NCBI RefSeq assembly: GCF_017742835.1
Contig: NZ_CP072392.1
Location: 5,208,180-5,272,179 of the forward strand
Reading direction: 5' to 3'
Length of the DNA: 64,000 nt
Source of the DNA: Aquabacter sp. L1I39
GTDB lineage: Bacteria; Pseudomonadota; Alphaproteobacteria; Rhizobiales; Xanthobacteraceae
Part shown: positions 36,429 to 43,897 of the stretch, one piece after another
Position numbering within the stretch: position 1 is the first letter of the stretch
Layout: each line of letters opens with the position of its first letter
The notes under the pieces: model-generated
The model's database searches: none
Told to the model about the DNA's origin: nothing
The model's input: only the letters and a program-made list of their open reading frames with translations
Made by a program: the position numbers and the translations under genes

Positions 36429-36953
36429 ATGTTCGATCTGCAATCCTATGTCACCCCGGTTTTGGATTTCGTGCGTGAGCATCAAGGTTGGGCACCCATC
36501 CTGGTTTTCGGATTGGCCTTCGGGGAATCCCTGGCCCTCGTCTCCATCTTCATTCCCGCCACGGCTCTCTTGCTGGGCATCGGCGCCTTGATCGAGGCGA
36601 GCGGCCTGCCCTTCTGGCCCATCTGGGGCGCGGCGGTCGCCGGCGCGGTGCTGGGGGATGCGCTCTCCTATTGGCTGGGCTTCCACTACAAGGCGCACGC
36701 GAAGACGCTCTGGCCGCTCAGCCGCCGACCCGATCTGGTGGTGCGGGCGGAGGATTTCTTCACCCGCTATGGCGTCTGGGGTGTGTTTATCGGGCGTTTC
36801 TTCGGGCCGCTGCGGGCCATCGTGCCGCTGGTGGCCGGCATCATGGCCATGGGGCAAGTGCCGTTCCAGGCGGCCAACGTCTCAAGCGCCGCCGTCTGGG
36901 CCTTCGCCATGCTGGCGCCTGGCGCCGCCGCGCTCAAGATGCTGGGCTACTAG
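36429..36953 (+). CDS. DedA/SNARE-associated family membrane protein
   Basis: 174 aa inner-membrane protein, about 4-5 hydrophobic segments. DedA hallmarks: FGLAFGESLALVSIFIPATA with the conserved Glu, GDALSYWLGFHYKA, FFTRYGVWGVFIGRFFGPLR with the conserved Arg and Gly, and PLVAGIMAMGQVPF. DedA proteins are implicated in undecaprenyl-phosphate or phospholipid translocation; here the assignment is by family only. Preceded by GGAGG. Its TAG stop is the first triplet of repeat element R2. Confidence 0.9.
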   Translation: MFDLQSYVTPVLDFVREHQGWAPILVFGLAFGESLALVSIFIPATALLLGIGALIEASGLPFWPIWGAAVAGAVLGDALSYWLGFHYKAHAKTLWPLSRRPDLVVRAEDFFTRYGVWGVFIGRFFGPLRAIVPLVAGIMAMGQVPFQAANVSSAAVWAFAMLAPGAAALKMLGY

Positions 36954-37066
36954 AGCGCGATCCGATCAGATGGAATCAATCTGATCGGTGAATCGCCCTC
37001 TCACTCATTGAGAGAGAATGCGTGATCCGATCAGCCTGCGGTGCAGGCCGATCGGCGCATGCTCTA
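36951..37066 (+). repeat. Mosaic palindromic element, copy R2 (RIME-like)
   Basis: Starts with the dedA stop codon (TAGAGCGCGATCC) and ends GCATGCTCTA. Left hairpin CCGATCAGAT/ATCTGATCGG, linker GGTGAATCGCCCTCTC, and a right bulged hairpin CCGATC..GCCTGC/GCAGGC..GATCGG. Same layout as R1 and R3 with different stem sequences that still pair. Confidence 0.8.
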
Positions 37067-37072
37067 AGCCCC

Positions 37073-37603
37073 TCAGACCAGCCCGAACGCCCCCGCGAGC
37101 GCGCCAACCCCGATCAGCCAGATGGGGTTGAGGCGGGTGGTGAGGGAGCCGATGGCGGCCAGCGCCGTCACCCCATAGGCCAGCGCATGGGTGTCGGCGA
37201 CGCCCATCAGGATATAGGCGCTCGCCAGCACGATGCCGATGGTCAGCGCCGCCAGCCCGCGCTGGATGGCGATGCGGGGCCTGGCGGTCTTGTAGCGGTT
37301 GGAGAGCCGAGACATGGCATAGGCCGCAGCGCCAGAGGGCACGCACATGACCAGGGTGGACGCGATGGCGCCGGGCACGCCGGCCACATACCAGCCGATC
37401 AGCGTCACCAGCAGCACATTGGGGCCCGGCGTCACCTGGGCGATGGCGAAGAGGTCCGCAAAGGTGGTGTCGCCCATCCAGCCATAGGACTCGACCGCCA
37501 TGCGGTGGAGTTCCGGGATCACCGCGTTCGCCCCGCCAATGGCCAGGAACGACAGCATGAACATATGGGCGGTGAGGTCGAAGAGCGGATCGCGCCCGGT
37601 CAT
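37073..37603 (-). CDS. Chromate transporter, second half-subunit
   Basis: 176 aa. Single-domain CHR protein: MFMLSFLAIGGANAVIPELH, QVTPGPNVLLVTLIGWYVAG, four to six helices. Short-chain CHR proteins work as pairs equivalent to the two halves of ChrA. The ATG overlaps the stop of the first half-subunit (ATGA), so the two are translationally coupled. True transport of chromate is not shown; many homologs are uncharacterised. Confidence 0.85.
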   Translation of the reverse strand: MTGRDPLFDLTAHMFMLSFLAIGGANAVIPELHRMAVESYGWMGDTTFADLFAIAQVTPGPNVLLVTLIGWYVAGVPGAIASTLVMCVPSGAAAYAMSRLSNRYKTARPRIAIQRGLAALTIGIVLASAYILMGVADTHALAYGVTALAAIGSLTTRLNPIWLIGVGALAGAFGLV

Positions 37604-38169
37604 TTGGACCACCGCCACGCCGCCGCGATGGAAAAGGGCGCCAGGGCCAGGATGACGAAGGGCAGCGGATAGCCCATAAGCCCGGCGCCGGCGAAGGCGA
37701 GGGCCGCGAAGACCAGCATGTGAGGGCTGCGCCGCTCGGCAAAGGCCATCTTCAGCCCCAGCGCCAGGAACAGCCCGATGGCGGCCGCCGAGATGCCGCG
37801 CAGGATGCCCGAGACTTCCGGCACCTGCCCGTAGCGCAGATAGATGGCGGTGATGGTGATGCCGATGACGCAAGGCGCCAGGATCAGCCCGCCAAACGCC
37901 GCCGCCGCGCCGAGAAAGCCGGCGAACCGCGCCCCCATGCAGAAGGACATGTTGACGATGTTGGGCCCCGGCATGAGCTGGCAGATGGACAGGAGGTCGT
38001 TGAACTCCCGCGCGTCCAGCCAGCCCTTGCGCTCCACCAGTTCGCGGCGGGCGAAAGGCAAGGCGCCGCCGAAGCCGGACAAGGCAATGCGCAGGAAAGT
38101 CAGGAACAGGTCCGGAACGCTCGGCCCCGGTGCCGTGGAGAGCGGGGAGACCGAAGCGTCGTCCGTCAT
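37600..38169 (-). CDS. Chromate transporter, first half-subunit
   Basis: 189 aa. CHR domain with FLRIALSGFGGALPFARREL, LLSICQLMPGPNIVNMSFCM, GARFAGFLGAAAAFGGLILA. Partner of the coupled gene downstream (overlap ATGA at 37600-37603). It begins 24 nt after the stop of the EamA exporter gene on the same strand, so the three may form one transcript. Confidence 0.87.
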   Translation of the reverse strand: MTDDASVSPLSTAPGPSVPDLFLTFLRIALSGFGGALPFARRELVERKGWLDAREFNDLLSICQLMPGPNIVNMSFCMGARFAGFLGAAAAFGGLILAPCVIGITITAIYLRYGQVPEVSGILRGISAAAIGLFLALGLKMAFAERRSPHMLVFAALAFAGAGLMGYPLPFVILALAPFSIAAAWRWSK

Positions 38170-38193
38170 GCCTGGAGCCCCGTCAGGGATAGA

Positions 38194-39087
38194 TCACGGA
38201 AGGGTTCGGGACCGGTGAGCGACGCGCCCTTCGCGCCAGGCGACGCCAGCGCCGGCCGCGACCACCAGCGCCGCGCCGCAGAAGACCAGCCAATGGGGCC
38301 ATTCCCGGAAGAACATGGCGCCGAAGGCCACCGCCCACAGCAAGGTGGCATAGTTGAACGGTGCCACCACGGAAGCGGGGGCATAGCGATTGGCGGCGGT
38401 GAGCAGGATCTGCCCGACGCCGCCGGAAATCCCGACCCCCACCAGCACGAGCGCCGCATGCCAGGACGGCAGCGACCACTGCGGGACGGTGACGAGGCTC
38501 GCCGCCGCGGCCACGATGGAGAAATAGAAGACGATGGAGCCGGTGGTCTCGGTCTGGGTCAGGCGGCGCACCTGTGTCACCGCAAAGCCCGCGCCGATGG
38601 CGCCGAACAAGGCCAAGCCCACGCCGACGGCCGCCCCCTCCGCCTTCATGCCGTGCATGGAGAAGATGGGGGTGAGCATGGTGATGATGCCGACGAAGCC
38701 GATGCCCACCGCCAGCCAGCGATAGGCCGGCACCCGCTCGGACAGGATCAGGGCGGCGAGCACCACGGTGACGAGCGGCGTCACATAGGTAAAGGCGATG
38801 GCCTCGGCGAGGGGGATATAAGCGAGGGCGGCAAAGCCCGCCCACATGGAGGAGACTCCCACGAGACCACGCACCACATGGCCACCGAAATGGGTGGTGG
38901 CGAACGCCCCCCGCAATTCCCCGCGCGCACCGAGCCAGATGAGGAGCGGCACCAGGCCGATCATGGAACGAGCGAACACCACGAGGCCGCTGGACACCTC
39001 GTCGGCGACACCGCGCACGAGCGTGGACATGATGGCGAACGCGAGCGTCGCGCAAAGCTGCAGGAAAATGCCGAGGGAGGGGCGCAT
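38194..39087 (-). CDS. EamA/DMT-superfamily transporter
   Basis: 297 aa, ten predicted helices as two EamA repeats: FLQLCATLAFAIMSTLVRGV at the start, GVSSMWAGFAALAYIPLAEA, IAFTYVTPLVTVVLAALILS, and the second repeat ending NYATLLWAVAFGAMFFREWP. Family members export amino acids, riboflavin or other metabolites; no substrate can be assigned. Upstream of the chromate transporter pair. Confidence 0.85.
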   Translation of the reverse strand: MRPSLGIFLQLCATLAFAIMSTLVRGVADEVSSGLVVFARSMIGLVPLLIWLGARGELRGAFATTHFGGHVVRGLVGVSSMWAGFAALAYIPLAEAIAFTYVTPLVTVVLAALILSERVPAYRWLAVGIGFVGIITMLTPIFSMHGMKAEGAAVGVGLALFGAIGAGFAVTQVRRLTQTETTGSIVFYFSIVAAAASLVTVPQWSLPSWHAALVLVGVGISGGVGQILLTAANRYAPASVVAPFNYATLLWAVAFGAMFFREWPHWLVFCGAALVVAAGAGVAWREGRVAHRSRTLP

Positions 39088-39297
39088 GTCTGGATCTGTC
39101 TGGGCCGGCGGAAGACGTCCCGCGGCGCCCTTCGTCCTATACCCGCTTCCCTTAAATTTGTGTCATGCAACAATGGCATGCCGCCCCTGCGAGCCGGCAC
39201 CTCAGCGCCGGTCGCTGCCAAATCACGGCCTTATTCCTTGCCGTCAGGTTATGCCCTGACATAAGGCCGAGCTCACGCACCCCAAGAGGACACCGCC

Positions 39298-39957
39298 ATG
39301 CATCAGCCGCTGCAGCGCACCAAAGTGTGGGACCTGCCCACGCGCCTGTTCCACTGGTCGCTGGTGGGGCTCATCACCGCCGCCTATTTCACCGCCGAGC
39401 TGGGCCTCATCGACTGGCACTTCCGCTGCGGTTACACCATCCTCACCTTGGTGCTGTTTCGCATCCTGTGGGGCCTTTTTGGCAGCGACACCGCGCGCTT
39501 CTCGCGATTCGTGAAGGGGCCAGGGGCGGCGCTCGGGCACCTCTCCCATTTCCTGCGCCGCGACCCCGACCGGGAAGTGGGTCACAATGCGGCCGGCGGG
39601 CTCATGGTTCTGGTGCTGCTGGCGCTGCTGCTGGTGCAGACCGGCACCGGCCTGTTTTCCAATGACGGCGTCTTCACCGAAGGCCCGCTCGCCCATTTCG
39701 TCGGCGGCCTGTCGGATACGCTCACCGGGTGGCACGCCTTCAACTTCAACCTGATCGTGCTGGCGGCCGCACTCCATGTGGCGGCGGTGCTGGCCTATGC
39801 GGCCTTCAAGGGCCAGGATCTGGTGCGGCCCATGGTGACGGGCTTCAAGACGCTCCCCGCCACCGAACCCGCCCCCCGCATGCGCCCGGCCTTGCTGGCG
39901 CTGGCGCTCCTTGCCGTGTCGGCCGCACTGGTGTGGAGCATCTCCCAACTGGGATAA
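39298..39957 (+). CDS. Cytochrome b561-type membrane protein
   Basis: 219 aa di-heme cytochrome b of the Ni/Fe-hydrogenase/formate dehydrogenase type. DLPTRLFHWSLVGLITAAYF (first heme His), FRCGYTILTLVLFRILWGLF, GHNAAGGLMVLVLLALLLVQ and GWHAFNFNLIVLAAALHVAA (His pairs). Shuttles electrons at the membrane; a usual partner is a small cytochrome c or periplasmic flavoprotein, and none is adjacent. GAGGA precedes the ATG. Converges on the methyltransferase gene. Confidence 0.88.
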   Translation: MHQPLQRTKVWDLPTRLFHWSLVGLITAAYFTAELGLIDWHFRCGYTILTLVLFRILWGLFGSDTARFSRFVKGPGAALGHLSHFLRRDPDREVGHNAAGGLMVLVLLALLLVQTGTGLFSNDGVFTEGPLAHFVGGLSDTLTGWHAFNFNLIVLAAALHVAAVLAYAAFKGQDLVRPMVTGFKTLPATEPAPRMRPALLALALLAVSAALVWSISQLG

Positions 39958-39977
39958 GGCGACCTGTCGCCTCCCCT

Positions 39978-40856
39978 TCACGCGTCTTTTCGGCCGTACA
40001 CCACCACGCGTGTTCCACGCGCGAACTGCTCATAGTCGCCCGGCTCGCGCGGCAGCACCTCGATCGTGGTGAAGCCGAAGCCCCGCATCAGGAACAGCAG
40101 CGCGTTCAGGGACGGAACGAGGGCAAGGTCCGTGGACCCGCCTTCCCGGCCCCAGGAATAATCGGGTGCAACGCCAAACACGCCCTCAATGCGGCGCTGG
40201 TTGGTGAAGAAGCCGTCTTCAATCAGTCCTGTTAGGTCATAAGGGAAGACCTGGGTCTCGATCAGGATGTGTTTGCGGGTCATCTGGCTGGCCAGCCGCA
40301 GGGTGTGGACTGGATTTTCCAGATGGTAGATCAGGCCATAAAGCAGCAGGAAGTCGGCTGTCTGGGACGGATCATAGGCCATGGTTTGAAGGTCGGCCTG
40401 GAGATACTCGACGTTTGAGACCTGCAGGAGATTGGTGACGAGCTGCGCCGCCTCCAGGCTGTCCCGCCGGATCTCATAGCCGCGCACCGCCCGGAAATGA
40501 CGGGCCAGCTCAAGGCTGTAATAGCCCTCGTGGGACGCGAAATCATAGGCCACCAGATCGCGCGCGTCGGGAACATGGCGTTCGAGCACCTGCCGCAGCT
40601 TGTCTCGTCTCGACCCATGGATGGGACGCACATGGGCGGGGACATCCGTCACCGTCACGGTTCCATCGGGCAGATCGAATTCATAGAACCAGACGCGGTT
40701 CTTCACCCGTGCGAGATCGTCTTCCTGGGTCAAGGGTCCATCCGCTGTTGTGGTGTTGGGCGCGCCTCTTCCCGGGCCAGACGCAGCCTCCAGCCCTGGG
40801 GCGCGGCTCGACGGGGGAACATGAAACGGCGCGCGACCCAGCGGGACCTTAGCCAT
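39978..40856 (-). CDS. Class I SAM-dependent methyltransferase, CmoB/DUF1698-like
   Basis: 292 aa from ATG 40856 (MAKVPLGRAP); an ATG 21 nt earlier is also possible. Rossmann core: DLVAYDFASHEGYYSLELAR, FRAVRGYEIRRDSLEAAQLV, ADFLLLYGLIYHLENPVHTL. The YHLENP box is shared by CmoB-like and FkbM/rhamnan-type methyltransferases. Residues 1-60 are disordered. It lies 33 nt downstream of the sulfotransferase gene, same strand, so a shared role in decorating a glycan or lipid is likelier than tRNA modification; that is inference. Confidence 0.7.
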   Translation of the reverse strand: MAKVPLGRAPFHVPPSSRAPGLEAASGPGRGAPNTTTADGPLTQEDDLARVKNRVWFYEFDLPDGTVTVTDVPAHVRPIHGSRRDKLRQVLERHVPDARDLVAYDFASHEGYYSLELARHFRAVRGYEIRRDSLEAAQLVTNLLQVSNVEYLQADLQTMAYDPSQTADFLLLYGLIYHLENPVHTLRLASQMTRKHILIETQVFPYDLTGLIEDGFFTNQRRIEGVFGVAPDYSWGREGGSTDLALVPSLNALLFLMRGFGFTTIEVLPREPGDYEQFARGTRVVVYGRKDA

Positions 40857-40889
40857 TTCAGGGCAGCAAGGGAACATCCCGAAGCCGCC

Positions 40890-41663
40890 TCACACAGACC
40901 AGTCCATCGCCCGCCCCACGAGGGCGTCCACGCGGCGGGTGAGATCGCCAAACCGATCGCCCATGAAGGCGTCGCACATCTGGTCGAAGCCCTCATAGGC
41001 CGGGGCCGCATTGACCACGGGAACGCTCTCTCCAAATCCAGAGGGCTCCACCTCCAGGAAAGCCGCGATCTCGGCGATTTTCTGTTGCGGCCTGCTGATA
41101 AGCTCGGCCAACGTCATGATGAGGAACTGCTCGCGTGTGAAAAGACCCAGGTATCTCGTGAGCTGTTCGTCATAGAATGACGAACGGATATACATGAAAT
41201 TCCAGAAATACTGACGGCAATTGCGCATGAAATCTGGCGAGTGAAACCGCTCGTCCTCAAGCCGCAGGGCTTCGTAGAAGGTCTCGGCCAGTTCTAGGGG
41301 GCGTCCATCATCATGCATGGACAAGCGCATGTGCCGGTAGAGGGAATGGGCTCGCGCCTTCGGATGGCGCAAGATCAGAAGGACTTTCGCCTCTGGGAAA
41401 AGCGCCCGCAGGACGGGAGCGGTCTCCGGGTTGGAAAAATAGACATGCGAGGCATCAACGCGATACCGGCGGTCGGAGGCAAACAACCGGAAATAGGAAA
41501 CGGGATCCCGAACAACCTGGAAATGGCTGCAAAAGAAACTCGGCTCCTTTGGATCGCAGACATGGATGTCAGGATGCCGGCCCAAAAGCTGATGAAGCGT
41601 CGTGGTGCCGCTCTTGCCGGCGCCAAGCACGAACAGGTTGGGGAGTCCCGCCGAAGGCTGCAT
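40890..41663 (-). CDS. PAPS-dependent sulfotransferase
   Basis: 257 aa from ATG 41663 (MQPSAGLPNL). 5'-phosphosulfate loop FVLGAGKSGTTTLHQLLGRH and 3'-phosphate-binding LILRHPKARAHSLYRHMRLS. Rest of fold alpha/beta, no signal peptide. Bacterial members sulfate Nod factors, LPS, or other glycans. Coding sequence is visibly more A/T-rich than the chromosome around it, which may mark horizontal acquisition together with the methyltransferase downstream. Confidence 0.88.
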   Translation of the reverse strand: MQPSAGLPNLFVLGAGKSGTTTLHQLLGRHPDIHVCDPKEPSFFCSHFQVVRDPVSYFRLFASDRRYRVDASHVYFSNPETAPVLRALFPEAKVLLILRHPKARAHSLYRHMRLSMHDDGRPLELAETFYEALRLEDERFHSPDFMRNCRQYFWNFMYIRSSFYDEQLTRYLGLFTREQFLIMTLAELISRPQQKIAEIAAFLEVEPSGFGESVPVVNAAPAYEGFDQMCDAFMGDRFGDLTRRVDALVGRAMDWSV

Positions 41664-41997
41664 GGCTCTCGCTGATGGGATGGAGCATGTGACCCTGCCG
41701 CGCGCGCTCAACAGCGCGGTAGCCACGCCCTCCTCGCCGGGAAGCGCGGTTCATGTTCAAGCGAAGCCGGTTCCGGTTCGTCCGAACATGACCGTCGCCA
41801 ATAAGCTGGGTATACTGATCGCGCAAGAACGGAATGTTCTTTCAGCGTCGGCCGCGCCCTGCTTTCGCCCCTCCACACGGGGAGTGCCAAGCCGGGGATG
41901 GGCGGAAAGCGCCGGTGGCAGGGACTGCCGGGCGCCCCCCCGGGATGCCTCAACCGCGAGGGCGCGCAAGCCCCCATCGCCCCGATAGGTTGGCAGC
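41664..41997. other. Intergenic region upstream of the sulfotransferase
   Basis: 334 bp with no supported gene. An inverted repeat TCATGTTC/GAACATGA (near 41752 and 41787) with a 27-nt spacer could be an operator or leader hairpin. A weak promoter-like TTGCGC...TTATTG occurs on the minus strand near 41797-41825. Some frames are open here, but they lack family similarity and a ribosome-binding site. Confidence 0.4.
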
Positions 41998-42816
41998 TCA
42001 GCCTTGCGACTGGTTCTGGCTGCCACGGGTCGGGAGGGTCGTATCCTTGGCTTTCACCTCGACCACCGTGGTCGCCCCAAGCGCGCGAATGGGGGCGACG
42101 CCAAGGCTGTCCAGGCCGACCGCAAGGCGCACATAGGCATCCGTGGCGCACAGGCAGCGGCCACTGTCGAAGCCCACCCATCCGATCTTTGGCAGATAGG
42201 CCTCGGCCCACTGCCGCGCCGCGCCCATGGTGCCTTCCTCCGCTGCATAGCCGGACACCTGGCGGGCCGGCACGCCGACAAGGCGCGCCACGCAGGTGAA
42301 GACCTGGCTGAGGCCCGCGCTCGTCCCCACCAGCTTCTCCGCCACATCGGCGGCGGCGGGCACGGCCCCCTCGCCCTCCACCTCATCGAAGCGCTCGGCG
42401 ATGAGAGCCATGAGGGCGTGCATGCGGCCGAGATCGTCCTCACCGGTCTTCGTCACCTCCTCCGCCAGGGCGGTAAGGTCCTCCGAGGGCGTGGTGAGGT
42501 CGGTCTGGCGGCGGAAGAAGGAGGCCGGGAAACGCTCCACCGTTCCACGCACGATGCCGCTGGTGTCCTGCGTCTCCACCTCGCCCTCGGCGAGCAGCGT
42601 GATGTGCTCGCCCGGTCCTTCCAGGGAGAAGGTATGGGTCAGGTTCCCGAACGCATCCTCCTGGGGATAGATGCGGCAGTCGGGCACGATGTCCAGGGAC
42701 CAGCGCAGGATGTGCTGGCCCACATGGTTGCGGGGCGTAACGCGAATGGTCGCGGTCGCGGTGCGCAGATTGGGTTCGAGCCGGTGACGAACCTCGTGCC
42801 GGATCCGAATACGCAT
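41998..42816 (-). CDS. Transglutaminase-like protein lacking the catalytic Cys and His
   Basis: 272 aa. Whole-length match to the bacterial transglutaminase-like proteins that accompany alpha-E and ATP-grasp genes: MRIRIRHEVRHRLEP, RVTPRNHVGQHILRW, DAFGNLTHTFSLEGP, TSGIVRGTVERFP, GVPARQVSGYA, WAEAYLPKIGWVGFDSG. Aligned without gaps back from GVPARQVSGY, the nucleophile in the family motif GVCQDFAH falls on S166 (GTSAGLSQVF), and the His of GHAW on R201 (AARQW); the Asp of GFD (D217) is kept. So it is probably catalytically dead or altered. Third gene of the cluster, 39 nt after the alpha-E gene. Confidence 0.82.
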   Translation of the reverse strand: MRIRIRHEVRHRLEPNLRTATATIRVTPRNHVGQHILRWSLDIVPDCRIYPQEDAFGNLTHTFSLEGPGEHITLLAEGEVETQDTSGIVRGTVERFPASFFRRQTDLTTPSEDLTALAEEVTKTGEDDLGRMHALMALIAERFDEVEGEGAVPAAADVAEKLVGTSAGLSQVFTCVARLVGVPARQVSGYAAEEGTMGAARQWAEAYLPKIGWVGFDSGRCLCATDAYVRLAVGLDSLGVAPIRALGATTVVEVKAKDTTLPTRGSQNQSQG

Positions 42817-42855
42817 GTGACCCCTCGGAAACTGGCGCGGCAGATCCTGCCGCGC

Positions 42856-43806
42856 TCAGGTCAGATATTGTTCATTGATGGCTGCGCCGAGCCGATTGTT
42901 CTCTGAAATGAACTCGGAAATGAATTCATGCAAGCCGGTTTGGAACACATCGTCGATGCTGTGATTGGTGAGCTTGGCCTGGGTCGCGCGGGCGAGCCGC
43001 TGGGCCGGGCCCTGCCGGCCATAGGCGCCGGCAATGTCGTCCAGCGAGCGGGTGAGATTCTCGTAGCAGGAGGCCAGCGAGCGCGGCATGGCGCGGTTCA
43101 GGATCAACAGGTCCGCCACCAGCCAGGGCTTCACGCTGTCGCGATAGACCCAGTGGAAGGCGGTGAGCGCCGACACGGAGCGCAGGATCGAGGCCCACTG
43201 GAAATAATCCAGCGGCCCGCCCACCCGCTCCTTCTCGGGCAGCAGCACATGATACTTCACGTCGAGGATGCGGGCCGTGTTGTCGGCGCGCTCCACATGG
43301 GTGCCGGTGCGCGCGAACCAATAGGCATCGTTGCGCAGCATGGACCGGTACATGGCGCCATCGAAGCGCAGGGTCGCCTCCTTCACGAAGGCGAGGAAGC
43401 GCGTCAGTTCCTCCCGGCTCAGCGCCTTGTCGGGGAAGGCGCGCAGCTCGATCCAGGCGCCGTTGATGGCGTCCCACATGTCGGATGTGAGCGCCGTGCG
43501 CACCGAGCGCGCATTGGTGCGGGCCATTTCCACGCAATTGCGGATGGAGGCGGGGTTCTCCGCATCGAAGGCGAGGAAGGAGACCACCGCATCCTCGGTC
43601 GCCTCCTCCAGCGCGCCATGCTTGGCCACGAACAGCTCGGAGCAGCCGGCGGTGAGGATGGCCGAGCCCCATTCATTGGTGGAGCCGCCATAGGAGACGG
43701 GCTGATAGGACAGGCGCTGCGCCACGTCGAGGATGCGCGCGAGGCAGTCGGCGCGCTCCACGTAGCGGGTCAGCCAGTAGATGTTGTCTGCGGTGCGGGA
43801 GAGCAT
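42856..43806 (-). CDS. Alpha-E domain protein (DUF403)
   Basis: 316 aa helical protein: MLSRTADNIYWLTRYVERAD, CVEMARTNARSVRTALTSDM, YWFARTGTHVERADNTARIL (tandem ERAD motifs), DYFQWASILRSVSALTAFHW. Alpha-E proteins are found with a circularly permuted ATP-grasp and transglutaminase or protease genes in a widespread operon proposed to make or modify a peptide; the exact reaction is not known. Order here: ATP-grasp, alpha-E, transglutaminase-like. Confidence 0.9.
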   Translation of the reverse strand: MLSRTADNIYWLTRYVERADCLARILDVAQRLSYQPVSYGGSTNEWGSAILTAGCSELFVAKHGALEEATEDAVVSFLAFDAENPASIRNCVEMARTNARSVRTALTSDMWDAINGAWIELRAFPDKALSREELTRFLAFVKEATLRFDGAMYRSMLRNDAYWFARTGTHVERADNTARILDVKYHVLLPEKERVGGPLDYFQWASILRSVSALTAFHWVYRDSVKPWLVADLLILNRAMPRSLASCYENLTRSLDDIAGAYGRQGPAQRLARATQAKLTNHSIDDVFQTGLHEFISEFISENNRLGAAINEQYLT

Positions 43807-43897
43807 GGTGGCACCATCTGGAAGGTGACGGGAGGCGGCGCTTCGGGGCGCCGCGCGTTGGCGCGTCCTCGGTGAGGGTCAGATTTGGGAAGCCCGA

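Noticed and set aside
41708..42211. Open frames of 85-167 codons around the sulfotransferase-transglutaminase gap
   Set aside because: Arg/Pro-rich frames without Shine-Dalgarno sequence or family similarity; they overlap the real gene at 41998-42816.
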